29,099 nt of DNA, taken from assembly GCA_947426265.1 (NCBI GenBank), contig CANEDJ010000015.1:1-29099 (forward strand), written 5' to 3'. This document shows positions 1 through 6,938 of this stretch, piece after piece. Made by a program: the position numbers and the translations under genes. Origin of the DNA: MGBC102946 sp022793145 (GTDB lineage Bacteria > Bacillota_I > Bacilli_A > RF39 > UBA660). Every line of letters begins with the position of its first letter. Positions within the stretch are counted from its first letter, which is position 1. Below the pieces are notes generated by a model. That model ran no database searches. It worked only from the letters and a program-made list of their open reading frames with translations, and was not told the origin of the DNA.

Positions 1-75
1 CGACTTATTGCTTTTTTGTATATAAAAGGTGTCACATCTATTGTAACGCTACAATAATTATTTTTGAATTCTTAA

Positions 76-112
76 AAAAACTATTGAAAAAGTAGTTTTT
101 ATATAGTATAAT
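76..112 (+). promoter_or_regulatory. Overlapping hairpin and promoter-like signal
   Basis: A TTGAAA box (84-89) and a TATAAT box (107-112) are 17 bp apart, a good sigma-A-type match. The same bases contain an A/T-rich hairpin (AAAAACTA 76-83 with TAGTTTTT 93-100) that could be the terminator of a gene left of the window. The two readings cannot be separated by eye. A second small inverted repeat, TATTGTA/TACAATA, lies at 39-56. The first 216 bases hold no gene I can support. Confidence 0.45.
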
Positions 113-166
113 TGGTAATGGATTTAGGGCGTATGAAGTTTTTATGAAAAATTATTGCAAAAAGTA

Positions 167-195
167 TTGCCAAAAAGCATAAAATAGGTTATACT
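167..195 (+). promoter_or_regulatory. Promoter of the tRNA-Ile/tRNA-Glu unit
   Basis: TTGCCA (167-172) and TATACT (190-195) are separated by 17 bp. The predicted start of transcription falls about 15 bases before the tRNA-Ile acceptor stem, the usual position for a stable-RNA promoter. Confidence 0.75.
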
Positions 196-216
196 GTAAT
201 AGTCTTATTTATTTAT

Positions 217-293
<77 letters not shown>

Positions 294-310
294 TTTATAA
301 ATTATGACTT

Positions 311-387
311 GGCCTGTTGGTGAAGTGGTTGAACACACATGCCTTTCACGCATGCATTCACGAGTTCAAATCTCGTACAGGTCACCA
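311..387 (+). tRNA. tRNA-Glu (TTC)
   Basis: A 77-nt cloverleaf with encoded CCA. The acceptor stem GGCCTGT pairs with ACAGGTC. The anticodon stem is CATGC/GCATG and its loop is CTTTCAC, giving anticodon TTC. The T-loop is GTTCAAATC. It is co-transcribed with tRNA-Ile and followed 9 nt later by a terminator-like hairpin. Confidence 0.97.
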
Positions 388-396
388 AATTTGAGT

Positions 397-427
397 AAAA
401 CGAAGAATACCTTCGTTTTTTATTTTT
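397..427 (+). terminator. Intrinsic terminator after the tRNA pair
   Basis: A perfect stem, AAAACGAAG (397-405) with CTTCGTTTT (411-419), has a 5-nt loop and a long T-rich tail. The tail ends only a few bases before the GGAGG Shine-Dalgarno of the ABC transporter. There is therefore no room for a separate promoter, and the transporter probably depends on read-through from the tRNA unit. Confidence 0.85.
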
Positions 428-442
428 CTTGGAGGTGAATAG

Positions 443-2191
443 ATGAAAAAAGAAGCATTCAAAGAATCCATTTATAATTTTAAGAAAGCATGGAAATTTG
501 CTAGAAAACAAAAGAAACTTTTAATTGGATATTTTATTTTATCTTTAGGGCTTTGTTTGATCAGTGCGATTGCACCTATGCTAGATGCCAAAGGACTATT
601 ATATTTGACAGCAGGGAAATGGAATTCTTTATTTTTAATTGCTGCCTTGATACTCATAGTAGAAATTACAAGAAATACTTGCCGTTTTTTTTCTCAGCGT
701 TGTAGTCAAATCTTTTTTAGAGAAACATTACTACAAATTCAATATACAATGGCTACAGAGATGTTAAAGTTGGAAACAGAAGAGATTGATCATCATTCTA
801 CTGGAACCTTTATAGATAGACTTACCAAAGATACTGGTGATATTGCCAATATTTTCACGCAATTGAATTATTCGATTACTGATATTTTATCAAATATTGG
901 AGTTATGGCAGCAATATTTATCATTAATAAGTGGGTATTTTTTTATTTCTTAATCGGATTAATTATACTATATTTGATGAATCGAATTAAAATGAAAAAG
1001 TATTTTACATTAGATAAAGAACTTCGAAAAATTAATGAACGAAACACAGGACTTACAAGTGAATTGATTCGAGGAATGCGAGATATTAAAGTACTAAATG
1101 CAGGTACGACATTTTTAAATAAATTAAGAGATAAATTATCGACATCCAATCAAGAGCGATATAAAATGAGTGGAATTATGAGAAGATATCAATGGCTTAC
1201 TGGTTCCTTCCAGGATGTATTAACATTTTTATTTAATGTTTTAGGTATTTATCTTGTTTCTATTCATAATTTAACAATATCTAATTTTGTAATTCTTTAT
1301 ATGTATCAGTCACAAGTATATAACTTACTTAGTTATATGACACAATTTTTAGAACATTATAAAAACTTTAATGTTTCTGCAGAAAGAGTATTCCAAGTGT
1401 TGGATGATGACGTTTTTAAAAAGGAAATTTTTGGAGAAAAACATATTGGAAAAATTAATGGTGATTTTGAATTTAAAAATGTAACTTTTTCTTATGCTAA
1501 TGGGAAACCAATTTTAAAGAATTTAAATTTTTCTGTATCTGCTAACGAAACTGTTTCTTTTGTAGGAAAAAGTGGAGCAGGAAAGTCAACGATTTTTAGT
1601 TTATTAACCAGACTTTATCCAGTACATAAGGGAAAAATATTAATAGATGGACATGATATAAATACTTTAGATAAAGATTCTATTCGAGACAATATTTCGA
1701 TTATTACTCAAAATCCTTATATTTTCAATTTTTCATTAAGAGAAAACTTAAAAATAGTAAAAGAAGATGTAACAGATGAAGAAATGATAGAAGCTTGTAA
1801 AATGGCTTGCTTACATGACTTCATTATGACTTTAGAAAACGGATATGATACTGTAGTAGGAGAAGGTGGGCTTACTTTATCAGGAGGAGAAAGACAGAGA
1901 TTAGCAATAGCGAGAGCACTTCTTAAAAAAACAGAAATTATATTGTTTGATGAAGCTACTAGTGCACTTGATAATAAAAAGCAAAATAGCATTCGAAAAG
2001 CTATAAAAAATATGCAAGGAGAATATACTATATTAATGATTGCTCATCGACTTAGTACTGTAATTGATAGTGACCGTATTATTGTCATTGATGAAGGAAA
2101 AGTAGTTGATGAAGGAACTCATGAATACTTGCTACATCATTCAGACTTATATAGAGATTTATATGAGCAAGAATTAGAAGAAGCTAGATAA
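443..2191 (+). CDS. ABC exporter, fused membrane and ATPase half-transporter
   Basis: A 582-residue half-size ABC exporter (MsbA/LmrA/BmrA-type architecture) that should work as a dimer in the cytoplasmic membrane. Residues about 20-310 form the six-helix transmembrane domain. The ATPase domain follows, with Walker A GKSGAGKST (375-383), the ABC signature LSGGE (479-483), Walker B IILFDE with D503 and catalytic E504, and the switch histidine H535. All catalytic residues are present. The ATG at 443 has GGAGG at 431-435. Promoter space is lacking: the tRNA terminator runs almost into the ribosome site. The stop codon is built into the downstream terminator. The substrate cannot be told from sequence; multidrug, lipid or peptide export are all possible. 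Confidence 0.93.
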   Translation: MKKEAFKESIYNFKKAWKFARKQKKLLIGYFILSLGLCLISAIAPMLDAKGLLYLTAGKWNSLFLIAALILIVEITRNTCRFFSQRCSQIFFRETLLQIQYTMATEMLKLETEEIDHHSTGTFIDRLTKDTGDIANIFTQLNYSITDILSNIGVMAAIFIINKWVFFYFLIGLIILYLMNRIKMKKYFTLDKELRKINERNTGLTSELIRGMRDIKVLNAGTTFLNKLRDKLSTSNQERYKMSGIMRRYQWLTGSFQDVLTFLFNVLGIYLVSIHNLTISNFVILYMYQSQVYNLLSYMTQFLEHYKNFNVSAERVFQVLDDDVFKKEIFGEKHIGKINGDFEFKNVTFSYANGKPILKNLNFSVSANETVSFVGKSGAGKSTIFSLLTRLYPVHKGKILIDGHDINTLDKDSIRDNISIITQNPYIFNFSLRENLKIVKEDVTDEEMIEACKMACLHDFIMTLENGYDTVVGEGGLTLSGGERQRLAIARALLKKTEIILFDEATSALDNKKQNSIRKAIKNMQGEYTILMIAHRLSTVIDSDRIIVIDEGKVVDEGTHEYLLHHSDLYRDLYEQELEEAR

Positions 2192-2219
2192 GCATCATTT
2201 TCTGATGCTTTTCTTTTTT
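2190..2219 (+). terminator. Intrinsic terminator overlapping the ABC exporter stop
   Basis: AAGCATCA (2190-2197) pairs perfectly with TGATGCTT (2203-2210) around a 5-nt loop, followed by a T-rich tail. The first stem bases are the last bases of the TAA stop codon. Confidence 0.9.
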
Positions 2220-2231
2220 CTATGATATAAT
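2203..2231 (+). promoter_or_regulatory. Candidate promoter for the split gene at 2262
   Basis: A perfect TATAAT box at 2226-2231 has TGATGC 17 bp upstream as the only candidate -35. That -35 lies within the terminator stem. The -10 is convincing, the -35 weak. Confidence 0.45.
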
Positions 2232-2261
2232 AAAAGACAGTTTATTTAGAGGAGAAAGTGT

Positions 2262-2858
2262 ATGGATCATATAAATTATAAGGAAAGTGATATGTCTGTT
2301 TATCATGAACTAATTAATATTGAAATGGGCTATGAAATATCCATCCCTCATGAATGGTATTTCTTAAATTTATTAACAAGACAAGAAATAAAAAAGAATA
2401 GAGAAATTGCGACTTTGTTAGTAAAATATGTTTTGGCATTATATCCAAACTATCAATGGACTTTTTATGATCCTGAAAACTATATGGCTACTGCTGTAGT
2501 AGAAAGTGAATTATGTATTTAATTTTTCTTACAAAAATATAAATATCAAATTCCAGTAACAGAAGAATACATAGAAAAAGCAATGACATTTGGAGATATT
2601 GTAACAGATTTTTTAATTAGATATCGAAATTATAGTTTGATTAAATGTTTAGGGCAAAATATTATTATTACAGCAAGAAGCGATTGTCATAAAAGATTTG
2701 AAGAACTTTTATCAAAAGGTTATTCCATTCAAAGAAGAGCGAAGCTTTATTATTGTCAAGGATTTCATAAGCTTCCTGTATTACCAACTAGAGATATTGC
2801 TTATCCTTTTGAAGAATGGATTGAAGCAGAAAATGGAGAATATATGAAAATTATATAA
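2262..2858 (+). pseudogene. Hypothetical gene interrupted by one in-frame TAA
   Basis: Two open stretches, 2262-2522 (86 residues) and 2583-2858 (91 residues), lie in the same frame. The 60 bases between them are also open apart from the single TAA at 2520-2522. Read through that codon, the product is 198 residues of even, gene-like composition, with a GGAGAAAG ribosome site before the ATG. The downstream piece has no ribosome site of its own at 2583. The simplest reading is one ancestral soluble protein inactivated by a nonsense mutation, or now truncated to 86 residues. I do not recognise the family. Recoding is unlikely because TAA ends many other genes here. Confidence 0.7.
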
Positions 2859-2898
2859 ATAATATTTTTAGAAAAGAATAAGAAACAAAACAAATCTA

Positions 2899-2927
2899 TT
2901 GACATTGCCAATCAAATTCGGTAAAAT
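2899..2927 (+). promoter_or_regulatory. Promoter of tRNA-Ser
   Basis: A consensus TTGACA (2899-2904) and TAAAAT (2922-2927) with a 17-bp spacer, ending 14 bases before the tRNA. Confidence 0.85.
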
Positions 2928-2941
2928 GGTAAATGTCAGAT

Positions 2942-3032
2942 GGAGTAGTACTCAAGAGGCTGAAGAGGCGCCCCTGCTAAGGGTGTAGGTCGGGTAACTG
3001 GCGCGAGAGTTCAAATCTCTCCTACTCCGCCA
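2942..3032 (+). tRNA. tRNA-Ser (GCT)
   Basis: A 91-nt class II tRNA with a long variable arm and encoded CCA. The acceptor stem GGAGTAG pairs with CTACTCC. The anticodon loop CTGCTAA gives anticodon GCT, and the T-arm contains GAGTTCAAATCTC. tRNA-Ser genes are common integration sites for mobile elements, and the AT-rich, partly broken genes directly downstream fit that history. I found no direct repeat of the tRNA 3' end elsewhere in the window. Confidence 0.96.
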
Positions 3033-3043
3033 TTTATGCTAGT

Positions 3044-3078
3044 AAAATCTTGCAAACCGAAAGGTAGCAAGATTTTTT
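3044..3078 (+). terminator. Intrinsic terminator of tRNA-Ser
   Basis: AAAATCTTGC (3044-3053) pairs with GCAAGATTTT (3067-3076) around a 13-nt loop and is followed by further T residues. Confidence 0.85.
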
Positions 3079-3255
3079 ATATTTTACAAAATTATCACAA
3101 AGTATCATGAATTATTACAAAAAATCATCATTTTCGGCACTCTTGAAAAAAGGGTTATCTATCGATAAATAAAGGGTATAAAAAAGAGCTATGCTAAAAA
3201 AAGTGAGCGAAAATACATTAATAAAATTAAAAAAGAGAAATGGAGTAAATAATTA
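3079..3255. other. Gene-free gap downstream of tRNA-Ser
   Basis: No open reading frame of note. It holds an inverted repeat, TTATC-TATC-GATAA (3155-3168), and a weak ribosome site, GGAG at 3242, for the next gene. Its position right after tRNA-Ser suits the end of an integrated element, but no att duplication is visible. Confidence 0.4.
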
Positions 3256-3483
3256 ATGGAAAAAGATTTCCAAAATCTAAGGTTTAATATAACCGAAGAT
3301 ATGAACAACACTTTTATTGAACTTCTATTAACTAAACAAATGTTAGAAAATAAAAAAACTAAGAAAAAAGATAGACAACTTTTAGAGGAACATCTTAATA
3401 ACTTAAAAAATCAATTTGTTTTAGATTTTAGAAAGAACAATGTTGAAGAAAGAAAAATCTATAATGAACTAATGAACAAGTAA
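3256..3483 (+). CDS. Small hypothetical helical protein, 75 aa
   Basis: A 75-residue, strongly charged protein (rich in Lys, Glu and Asn) with no membrane segment. It is predicted by eye to be almost wholly alpha-helical, with heptad-like leucines in the middle third. GGAG lies 10 bases upstream of the ATG. Its last codons form the 5' arm of a terminator, which supports it being a real single-gene unit. Family not recognised; small helical proteins of this kind are frequent in plasmids and phages. Confidence 0.6.
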   Translation: MEKDFQNLRFNITEDMNNTFIELLLTKQMLENKKTKKKDRQLLEEHLNNLKNQFVLDFRKNNVEERKIYNELMNK

Positions 3484-3501
3484 AAACCTTGTTCTTTTTT
3501 T
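3474..3501 (+). terminator. Intrinsic terminator inside the 3' end of the 75-aa gene
   Basis: GAACAAG (3474-3480) pairs with CTTGTTC (3488-3494) around a 7-nt loop, followed by seven T residues. Confidence 0.85.
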
Positions 3502-3616
3502 GCATTTTTTTATAAAAAATTTTATATTTATTTTTCAACTTTTTACTCGAAAAATAGATATACAATATAAAATAAACCTTTTAAAATAAAATAAAGGAAC
3601 TTTCATTTTAAAAAAT

Positions 3617-3649
3617 GGTACAGTTTGTCAAAAATACTGTGCCTTTTTT
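3617..3649 (+). terminator. Second terminator-like hairpin in a gene-free stretch
   Basis: GGTACAG (3617-3623) pairs with CTGTGCC (3637-3643), with one G-U pair, and is followed by six T residues. No gene lies directly upstream, so it may end a lost gene or a small RNA. The rest of 3502-3758 shows only A/T-rich sequence and a short stem, AGTGG/CCACT, at 3727-3741. Confidence 0.65.
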
Positions 3650-3758
3650 CTTTGTTTTTTCTTGTTAAACTGTAATCATAAAGCCAAGTTGCAACGAACT
3701 TTGTAAAAAAAATATTTATTATAAAAAGTGGCATCCCCACTAAAGAGAGATGATTTAG

Positions 3759-4019
3759 ATGATAGATAACAATACAGTAAATTATAAAATATTAAGTGAG
3801 ATTAAAGTAGAAATAGCAAAGGTTATGATTAGCAAATATACAGAGGGAAAAGTTACACAAGCTGACTTAACAAAGTTTGCTAAGGTAGTAAATCGACAAC
3901 AATAAAATAATAATTCAAGAAGTAGTTTAGATAATCGCATTGCTAGTATATATGCTACTGTTCAAAAATTATATGACAACTATGATGAATATAATAAAAT
4001 CTACAATTCGGAAAACTAA
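3759..4019 (+). pseudogene. Small gene split by an in-frame TAA
   Basis: The frame opens at ATG 3759 and meets TAA at 3903-3905 after 48 codons. It then runs on in the same frame to a second TAA at 4017-4019. The two parts together would be an 85-residue soluble helical protein ending in a Tyr/Asn-rich tail. An AGAGAGA motif precedes the start. It is either a 48-residue protein or, more likely, a nonsense-broken gene like the one at 2262. Family not recognised. Confidence 0.5.
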
Positions 4020-4045
4020 AATTAAACTTATATCAAGCTAAACTA

Positions 4046-4083
4046 AGGCTATTCACAAGCTATATTAAGCTATGAATAAGCCT
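4046..4083. repeat. Long imperfect inverted repeat
   Basis: AGGCTATTCACAAGCT (4046-4061) faces AGCTATGAATAAGCCT (4068-4083), near-complementary apart from two single-base bulges. There is no T-run on either side, so it is not an obvious terminator. It sits between two broken genes. Confidence 0.6.
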
Positions 4084-4124
4084 AAAAACCTTATAAAACC
4101 TAAGAAAGAGAGGATTTGATTAAA

Positions 4125-4302
4125 ATGAAATATGGTATATTATTAATAAAGTGTTCTTGCTAATGTAAATACTACTAAAAATGAGTACATTGTCAATTAT
4201 AACGATATACTTTATACTGTTCCCAAAAAAGATATTAAAAAAATAATGTGGGCAATAGATATGGGTTGTGATAACTATTATGAATATAAATATTATATCT
4301 AA
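4125..4302 (+). pseudogene. Frameshifted small gene
   Basis: An AGAGAGG ribosome site precedes ATG 4125, but this frame stops after 12 codons at about 4161. The +1 frame, entered near the AAGTG at about 4150, then runs open to the TAA at 4300-4302 and encodes a Tyr/Asn-rich tail of about 48 residues. One inserted or deleted base explains it. The family is not recognised. Confidence 0.45.
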
Positions 4303-4420
4303 AAGTTGTGTTCAACTTTATGACTGAGAAATGAAAAAAGTACGCTACAATTAATATAGCCAAATCAAACCTGTAGAAAGGAAGTAAAAAATGGCAATTT
4401 TACATTTCAATAGTAAATGA
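4303..4420. other. Gene-free gap with an abortive start
   Basis: A good ribosome site (GAAAGGAAG) leads into ATG 4391, but the frame closes with TGA at 4418-4420 after 9 codons. This may be the truncated front of a deleted gene. Confidence 0.35.
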
Positions 4421-4449
4421 TTGTATAAAATAAGAAAATATGCTATAAT
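4421..4449 (+). promoter_or_regulatory. Promoter of the 92-aa gene
   Basis: TTGTAT (4421-4426) and TATAAT (4444-4449) with a 17-bp spacer. The AGGAGG ribosome site at 4461 and ATG 4474 follow at normal distances. Confidence 0.8.
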
Positions 4450-4473
4450 CTAATTATCAAAGGAGGAAAAAAT

Positions 4474-4752
4474 ATGGCATATTCTGAAGATTTTAAAGCA
4501 AAGGTTAAAAAAACTTATCCAGCTTGGGAGGAAATGCATCAACTTTTGGATGATGGGGATTTAGAAACAGTTGGTAAAGGTTTATACGATTCATCAATGA
4601 AATTCTTTACGCCAGAAGAAATTGTGCAAGCAGTTGAAAGCTTGAATTTTCTATCAATATATCAAAAAGCTAAAGATTTAATTGGGAAAAAAGCTTTATA
4701 TCAAGAATGGGAAGAAATAAAAAAAACACAAAAAAAACCAATGGGTATGTAA
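4474..4752 (+). CDS. Hypothetical soluble protein, 92 aa
   Basis: A complete single-gene unit: consensus promoter, AGGAGG 8 bases before the ATG, a 92-residue frame and a terminator directly after the stop. The protein is acidic at the front and Lys-rich at the end (KKTQKKP). It has no membrane helix or Cys pair and looks helical. I cannot assign a family. Its intact signals contrast with the broken genes just upstream, which suggests it is still expressed and selected. Confidence 0.75.
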   Translation: MAYSEDFKAKVKKTYPAWEEMHQLLDDGDLETVGKGLYDSSMKFFTPEEIVQAVESLNFLSIYQKAKDLIGKKALYQEWEEIKKTQKKPMGM

Positions 4753-4754
4753 AG

Positions 4755-4780
4755 ATATAGTTTAATTGCTATATTTTTTT
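4755..4780 (+). terminator. Intrinsic terminator of the 92-aa gene
   Basis: ATATAG (4755-4760) pairs with CTATAT (4769-4774) and is followed by six T residues. The stem is short and A/T-rich. Confidence 0.6.
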
Positions 4781-4794
4781 GTCGGCTTATTTAG

Positions 4795-4822
4795 GACTAG
4801 ACAAGGCAATATTGCCCTAGTC
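4795..4822. repeat. Nested palindrome
   Basis: The outer arms GACTAG (4795-4800) and CTAGTC (4817-4822) enclose a perfect inner palindrome, GGCAAT/ATTGCC (4805-4816). It has no T-run, so it is a candidate protein-binding or cruciform site. Confidence 0.65.
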
Positions 4823-4873
4823 GATTGTAATTAGGCGAAACATATCCCTAGTGGTATAATACACTTTTTTTAT

Positions 4874-4983
4874 ACCAAAGTTTGGTGCATTTATTTTGGT
4901 GCTTATACCAAACATTTTTAAACTCATACCAAAACGAAAGTAAGTTAAATGTATAAACAGAACCAAAAATGAAAAGTTTTGGT
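4874..4983. repeat. Cluster of seven ACCAAA/TTTGGT hexamers
   Basis: ACCAAA occurs at 4874, 4907, 4928 and 4962, and its complement TTTGGT at 4881, 4895 and 4978, all within 110 bases. Two sets form inverted pairs: 4874/4881 with a 1-bp gap and 4895/4907 with a 6-bp gap. Three of the direct copies share the extended form ATACCAAA. Such spacing suggests operators or iterons; no replication gene is next to it. Confidence 0.5.
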
Positions 4984-5017
4984 AATTGATTTAAAGGGTA
5001 AATAACGAGGCATCGGA

Positions 5018-5148
5018 TTATTGTCTTTGTAAATATGCTTATAATGTACCTTTTAAGGTGTTTATTATACTCTAGGTTGCTTGTAATCTCTATTAGATAG
5101 TATGATTATGAAAAAATCTTGTAAATAAAAAATTTACAGGATTTTTTT
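5018..5148 (+). ncRNA. Candidate small RNA unit with promoter, terminator and no ORF
   Basis: A TATAAT box (5040-5045) with TTATTG 16 bp upstream (5018-5023) is followed by about 65 bases without an open frame and then by a strong terminator (5111-5148). The predicted transcript would be about 95 nt. A palindrome, ACCTTTTAAGGT (5048-5059), sits at the predicted start. No known RNA family is recognised. Confidence 0.3.
5111..5148 (+). terminator. Strong intrinsic terminator
   Basis: AAAATCTTGTAAA (5113-5125) pairs with TTTACAGGATTTT (5133-5145), with one G-U pair, and is followed by T residues. A-runs on the left arm mean it could also work on the minus strand. Confidence 0.85.
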
Positions 5149-5220
5149 AGTATATGTTATATAATGAAGGAAATATTGATGTAGCTTCGAAATCATTCTT
5201 TTTTGAAAATAAAATATAAC

Positions 5221-5249
5221 AAAAAAGATTGAAACGAATTCAATCTTTT
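5221..5249 (-). terminator. Intrinsic terminator of the minus-strand gene
   Basis: A perfect 11-bp stem, AAAAGATTGAA (5223-5233) with TTCAATCTTTT (5239-5249), has a 5-nt loop. On the minus strand it begins 2 bases after the stop codon and ends in a T-run. Confidence 0.85.
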
Positions 5250-5251
5250 GA

Positions 5252-5746
5252 TTAACGGATATGTCTTGGAGGGCAGTCTTCAAAAGAGCAATCTTCAACA
5301 TGATCCTCTGGTGATGGGCCACCCGTTTCATGACAATCGTGTAACCAAGAAGACTCGGCTGGAGGAGTTACTTCTGGGATGCGATAATCATCCTCTCTTT
5401 CAGAAGGCTCTTCTGGAAATGGAATCTCTGGAATTTCTGGTTTCTCTGGAATTTCCTCTTGATTTTGATTAGGCTCTATAGTAATATGATCCTGTTCAGT
5501 CATAGCATAAGGACTAAAAAGATTTTCAACTTCAGAATAAGAAAAAGTAATGTTTTTTCCATATAATAAATTATTTGTTTTATGCGTTATTTCCTCTCGT
5601 GATATTGGTTTTCCAGATCCTAAACTATTTATCAACAAATTATATGCTACTTGGGAAGGTATCCCTTCCACAATTAAAGTTGTAGTAGTAGGTAAAGTTG
5701 TCTCCCCCTCTTTTTTTTGCGCAAATTGTAAAAATTCGTCTTTCAT
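5252..5746 (-). CDS. Hypothetical protein with Pro/Glu-rich linker and Cys/His-rich tail, 164 aa
   Basis: I chose the ATG at 5746 over the GTG at 5755 because the ribosome site GGAAAGGTG then sits 6 bases upstream, whereas the GTG lies inside that site. Residues about 20-85 look like a small folded domain. They are followed by a Pro/Glu-rich linker (about 90-120, with repeats of the form PEIPEIPFPEEP) and a tail with four Cys and three His that could bind a metal. There is no signal peptide or membrane helix. It is monocistronic, divergent from the LysR gene, with its own terminator. Family not recognised. Confidence 0.7.
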   Translation of the reverse strand: MKDEFLQFAQKKEGETTLPTTTTLIVEGIPSQVAYNLLINSLGSGKPISREEITHKTNNLLYGKNITFSYSEVENLFSPYAMTEQDHITIEPNQNQEEIPEKPEIPEIPFPEEPSEREDDYRIPEVTPPAESSWLHDCHETGGPSPEDHVEDCSFEDCPPRHIR

Positions 5747-5868
5747 AATATTCACCTTTCCTTTTATTATATAAAATCATACTATAAATTGTAATAGCAA
5801 TATAGAATGTTAATATGTGTAAACCTAAAAATAACCTTTTATATTTTTATTGAAGTAAAGAAAATTCA

Positions 5869-5895
5869 TTGACTTTTTAAGGTTTCTCGTATAAT
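5869..5895 (+). promoter_or_regulatory. Promoter of the LysR-type regulator
   Basis: TTGACT (5869-5874) is followed by TATAAT (5890-5895) with a 15-bp spacer; the overlapping TAATAT (5892-5897) would give 17 bp. The gene-free gap 5747-5919 separates two divergent genes, where LysR proteins often bind. Confidence 0.65.
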
Positions 5896-5919
5896 ATAAA
5901 ATCAATGGGAGGGGACATT

Positions 5920-6801
5920 ATGGAAAAATATCAAACTCCAGTAATGAATCTAAACTTGGTGAGAACTTTTGTCATTGTGGGTCAATCAAAAGATTTAAAT
6001 GATGCAGCTCATAAATTGGATATTGATAGAACCAATGTATCTAGACATATTGCTGCTTTAGAATCCATTTATGAAACAAAATTACTGAATAATGATTCTA
6101 AAACATTTGAACTCACAGAAGATGGGAAAAAACTGTTTGATGATTATGAGAAAGCGTATAACTTAATGTTTGCAGCAGAAAAGAATTTCAGACAAGGAAA
6201 ATCTCTTAACACGGGGAGACTTACAATTGGATTTTCATCTGATGTTGACCCAAATTTTGTGAATAGAAAGATTGAACTATTTAAAAAGAAATATCCAAAT
6301 GTAGTAATCAAAATATTAGTATTACCGACCCAAGACTTGTATGATAAGCTTGCTCAATTTTATATGGACTTTATTATAGATACTCCAATTGACAGCATTC
6401 AAAAGGTAAAAAATATTGAAATGAAAGAATTAGGAAAAGAACCATTTTGTATTGCTTATTCTAAAAAACTTTATAATTTGAAAATAGAATCTATAAAAGA
6501 TTTAGATAATTTACCATTAATTCTCCCAATTAGTGCGAAAAAAGAACGATCAGAATTTGACAAAATATTAGAAAAAGAAGAGATCAATAAGAATATATCA
6601 TTAGAAGTAGATGATTATCATTTTGCTTTAGAATATGCGAAAAGTGGTTTAGGATTTGCTTTGCTTCCAAAACGCTGCGTTACAGAAGAATTGTTGATTG
6701 TTGATATTGATCTTACAAAAACAATATCAGTTGCCTATATCGAAAAAAATCTTTGCCCTGCAGCTAAAAAATTACTAGAAGAATTTGATTTGATAAAATA
6801 A
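5920..6801 (+). CDS. LysR-family transcriptional regulator, 293 aa
   Basis: The N-terminal winged helix-turn-helix (residues about 9-68) has the family pattern: LNLVRTFVIV, a DLNDAAHKLDIDRTNVSRHI recognition region, and FELTEDGKKLF at the wing. The effector domain starts near residue 90 (LTIGFSS) and runs to the end, close to the usual 290-300 residue family length. ATG 5920 is preferred over ATG 5905 because GGAGGGG lies between them at the right distance. LysR proteins usually act as tetramers and sense a small molecule. The next genes, a radical SAM and a MazG/NUDIX protein, are in the same direction but beyond a terminator, so control of them is possible but unproven. Confidence 0.92.
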   Translation: MEKYQTPVMNLNLVRTFVIVGQSKDLNDAAHKLDIDRTNVSRHIAALESIYETKLLNNDSKTFELTEDGKKLFDDYEKAYNLMFAAEKNFRQGKSLNTGRLTIGFSSDVDPNFVNRKIELFKKKYPNVVIKILVLPTQDLYDKLAQFYMDFIIDTPIDSIQKVKNIEMKELGKEPFCIAYSKKLYNLKIESIKDLDNLPLILPISAKKERSEFDKILEKEEINKNISLEVDDYHFALEYAKSGLGFALLPKRCVTEELLIVDIDLTKTISVAYIEKNLCPAAKKLLEEFDLIK

Positions 6802-6821
6802 CGAATTATGAATATATTATG

Positions 6822-6849
6822 AAAAAGCCATTATCTCAATGGTTTTTTT
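6822..6849 (+). terminator. Intrinsic terminator of the LysR gene
   Basis: AAAAGCCATT (6823-6832) pairs with AATGGTTTTT (6838-6847), with one G-U pair, and a T-run follows. A longer reading of the next gene would start inside this hairpin and is therefore rejected. Confidence 0.85.
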
Positions 6850-6938
6850 GCATTCACGCAGAATCGATTGTAAAATTGCATCACTTCATTTCTAATATAG
6901 TGTGTTATTATAAAAAGCAATTTAGTGAGGTGATTTAT

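Noticed and set aside
2520..2522. TAA read as a sense codon (alternative genetic code), since two genes contain an in-frame TAA.
   Set aside because: TAA is the stop of most intact genes here, often inside terminator stems. The affected genes lie in or beside a decaying stretch.
3010..3032. attL/attR pair from integration at the tRNA-Ser 3' end.
   Set aside because: I could not find a second copy of the tRNA 3' end in the window; the other end may lie outside or be lost.
4125..4302. Programmed frameshift in the small gene.
   Set aside because: No slippery heptamer is at the junction and neighbouring genes are also broken, so decay is simpler.
4874..4983. CRISPR array.
   Set aside because: The repeats are only 6-8 bases, in both orientations and irregularly spaced, with no cas genes.
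5248..5472. Plus-strand ORF opposite the minus-strand Pro/Glu-rich gene.
   Set aside because: No ribosome site or promoter; it is the mirror of a real gene that has its own start signal and terminator.
6819..6938. N-terminal extension of the radical SAM protein from an upstream ATG at 6819.
   Set aside because: It would start inside the LysR terminator. ATG 6939 has a good ribosome site and places the Cys motif at a normal position.
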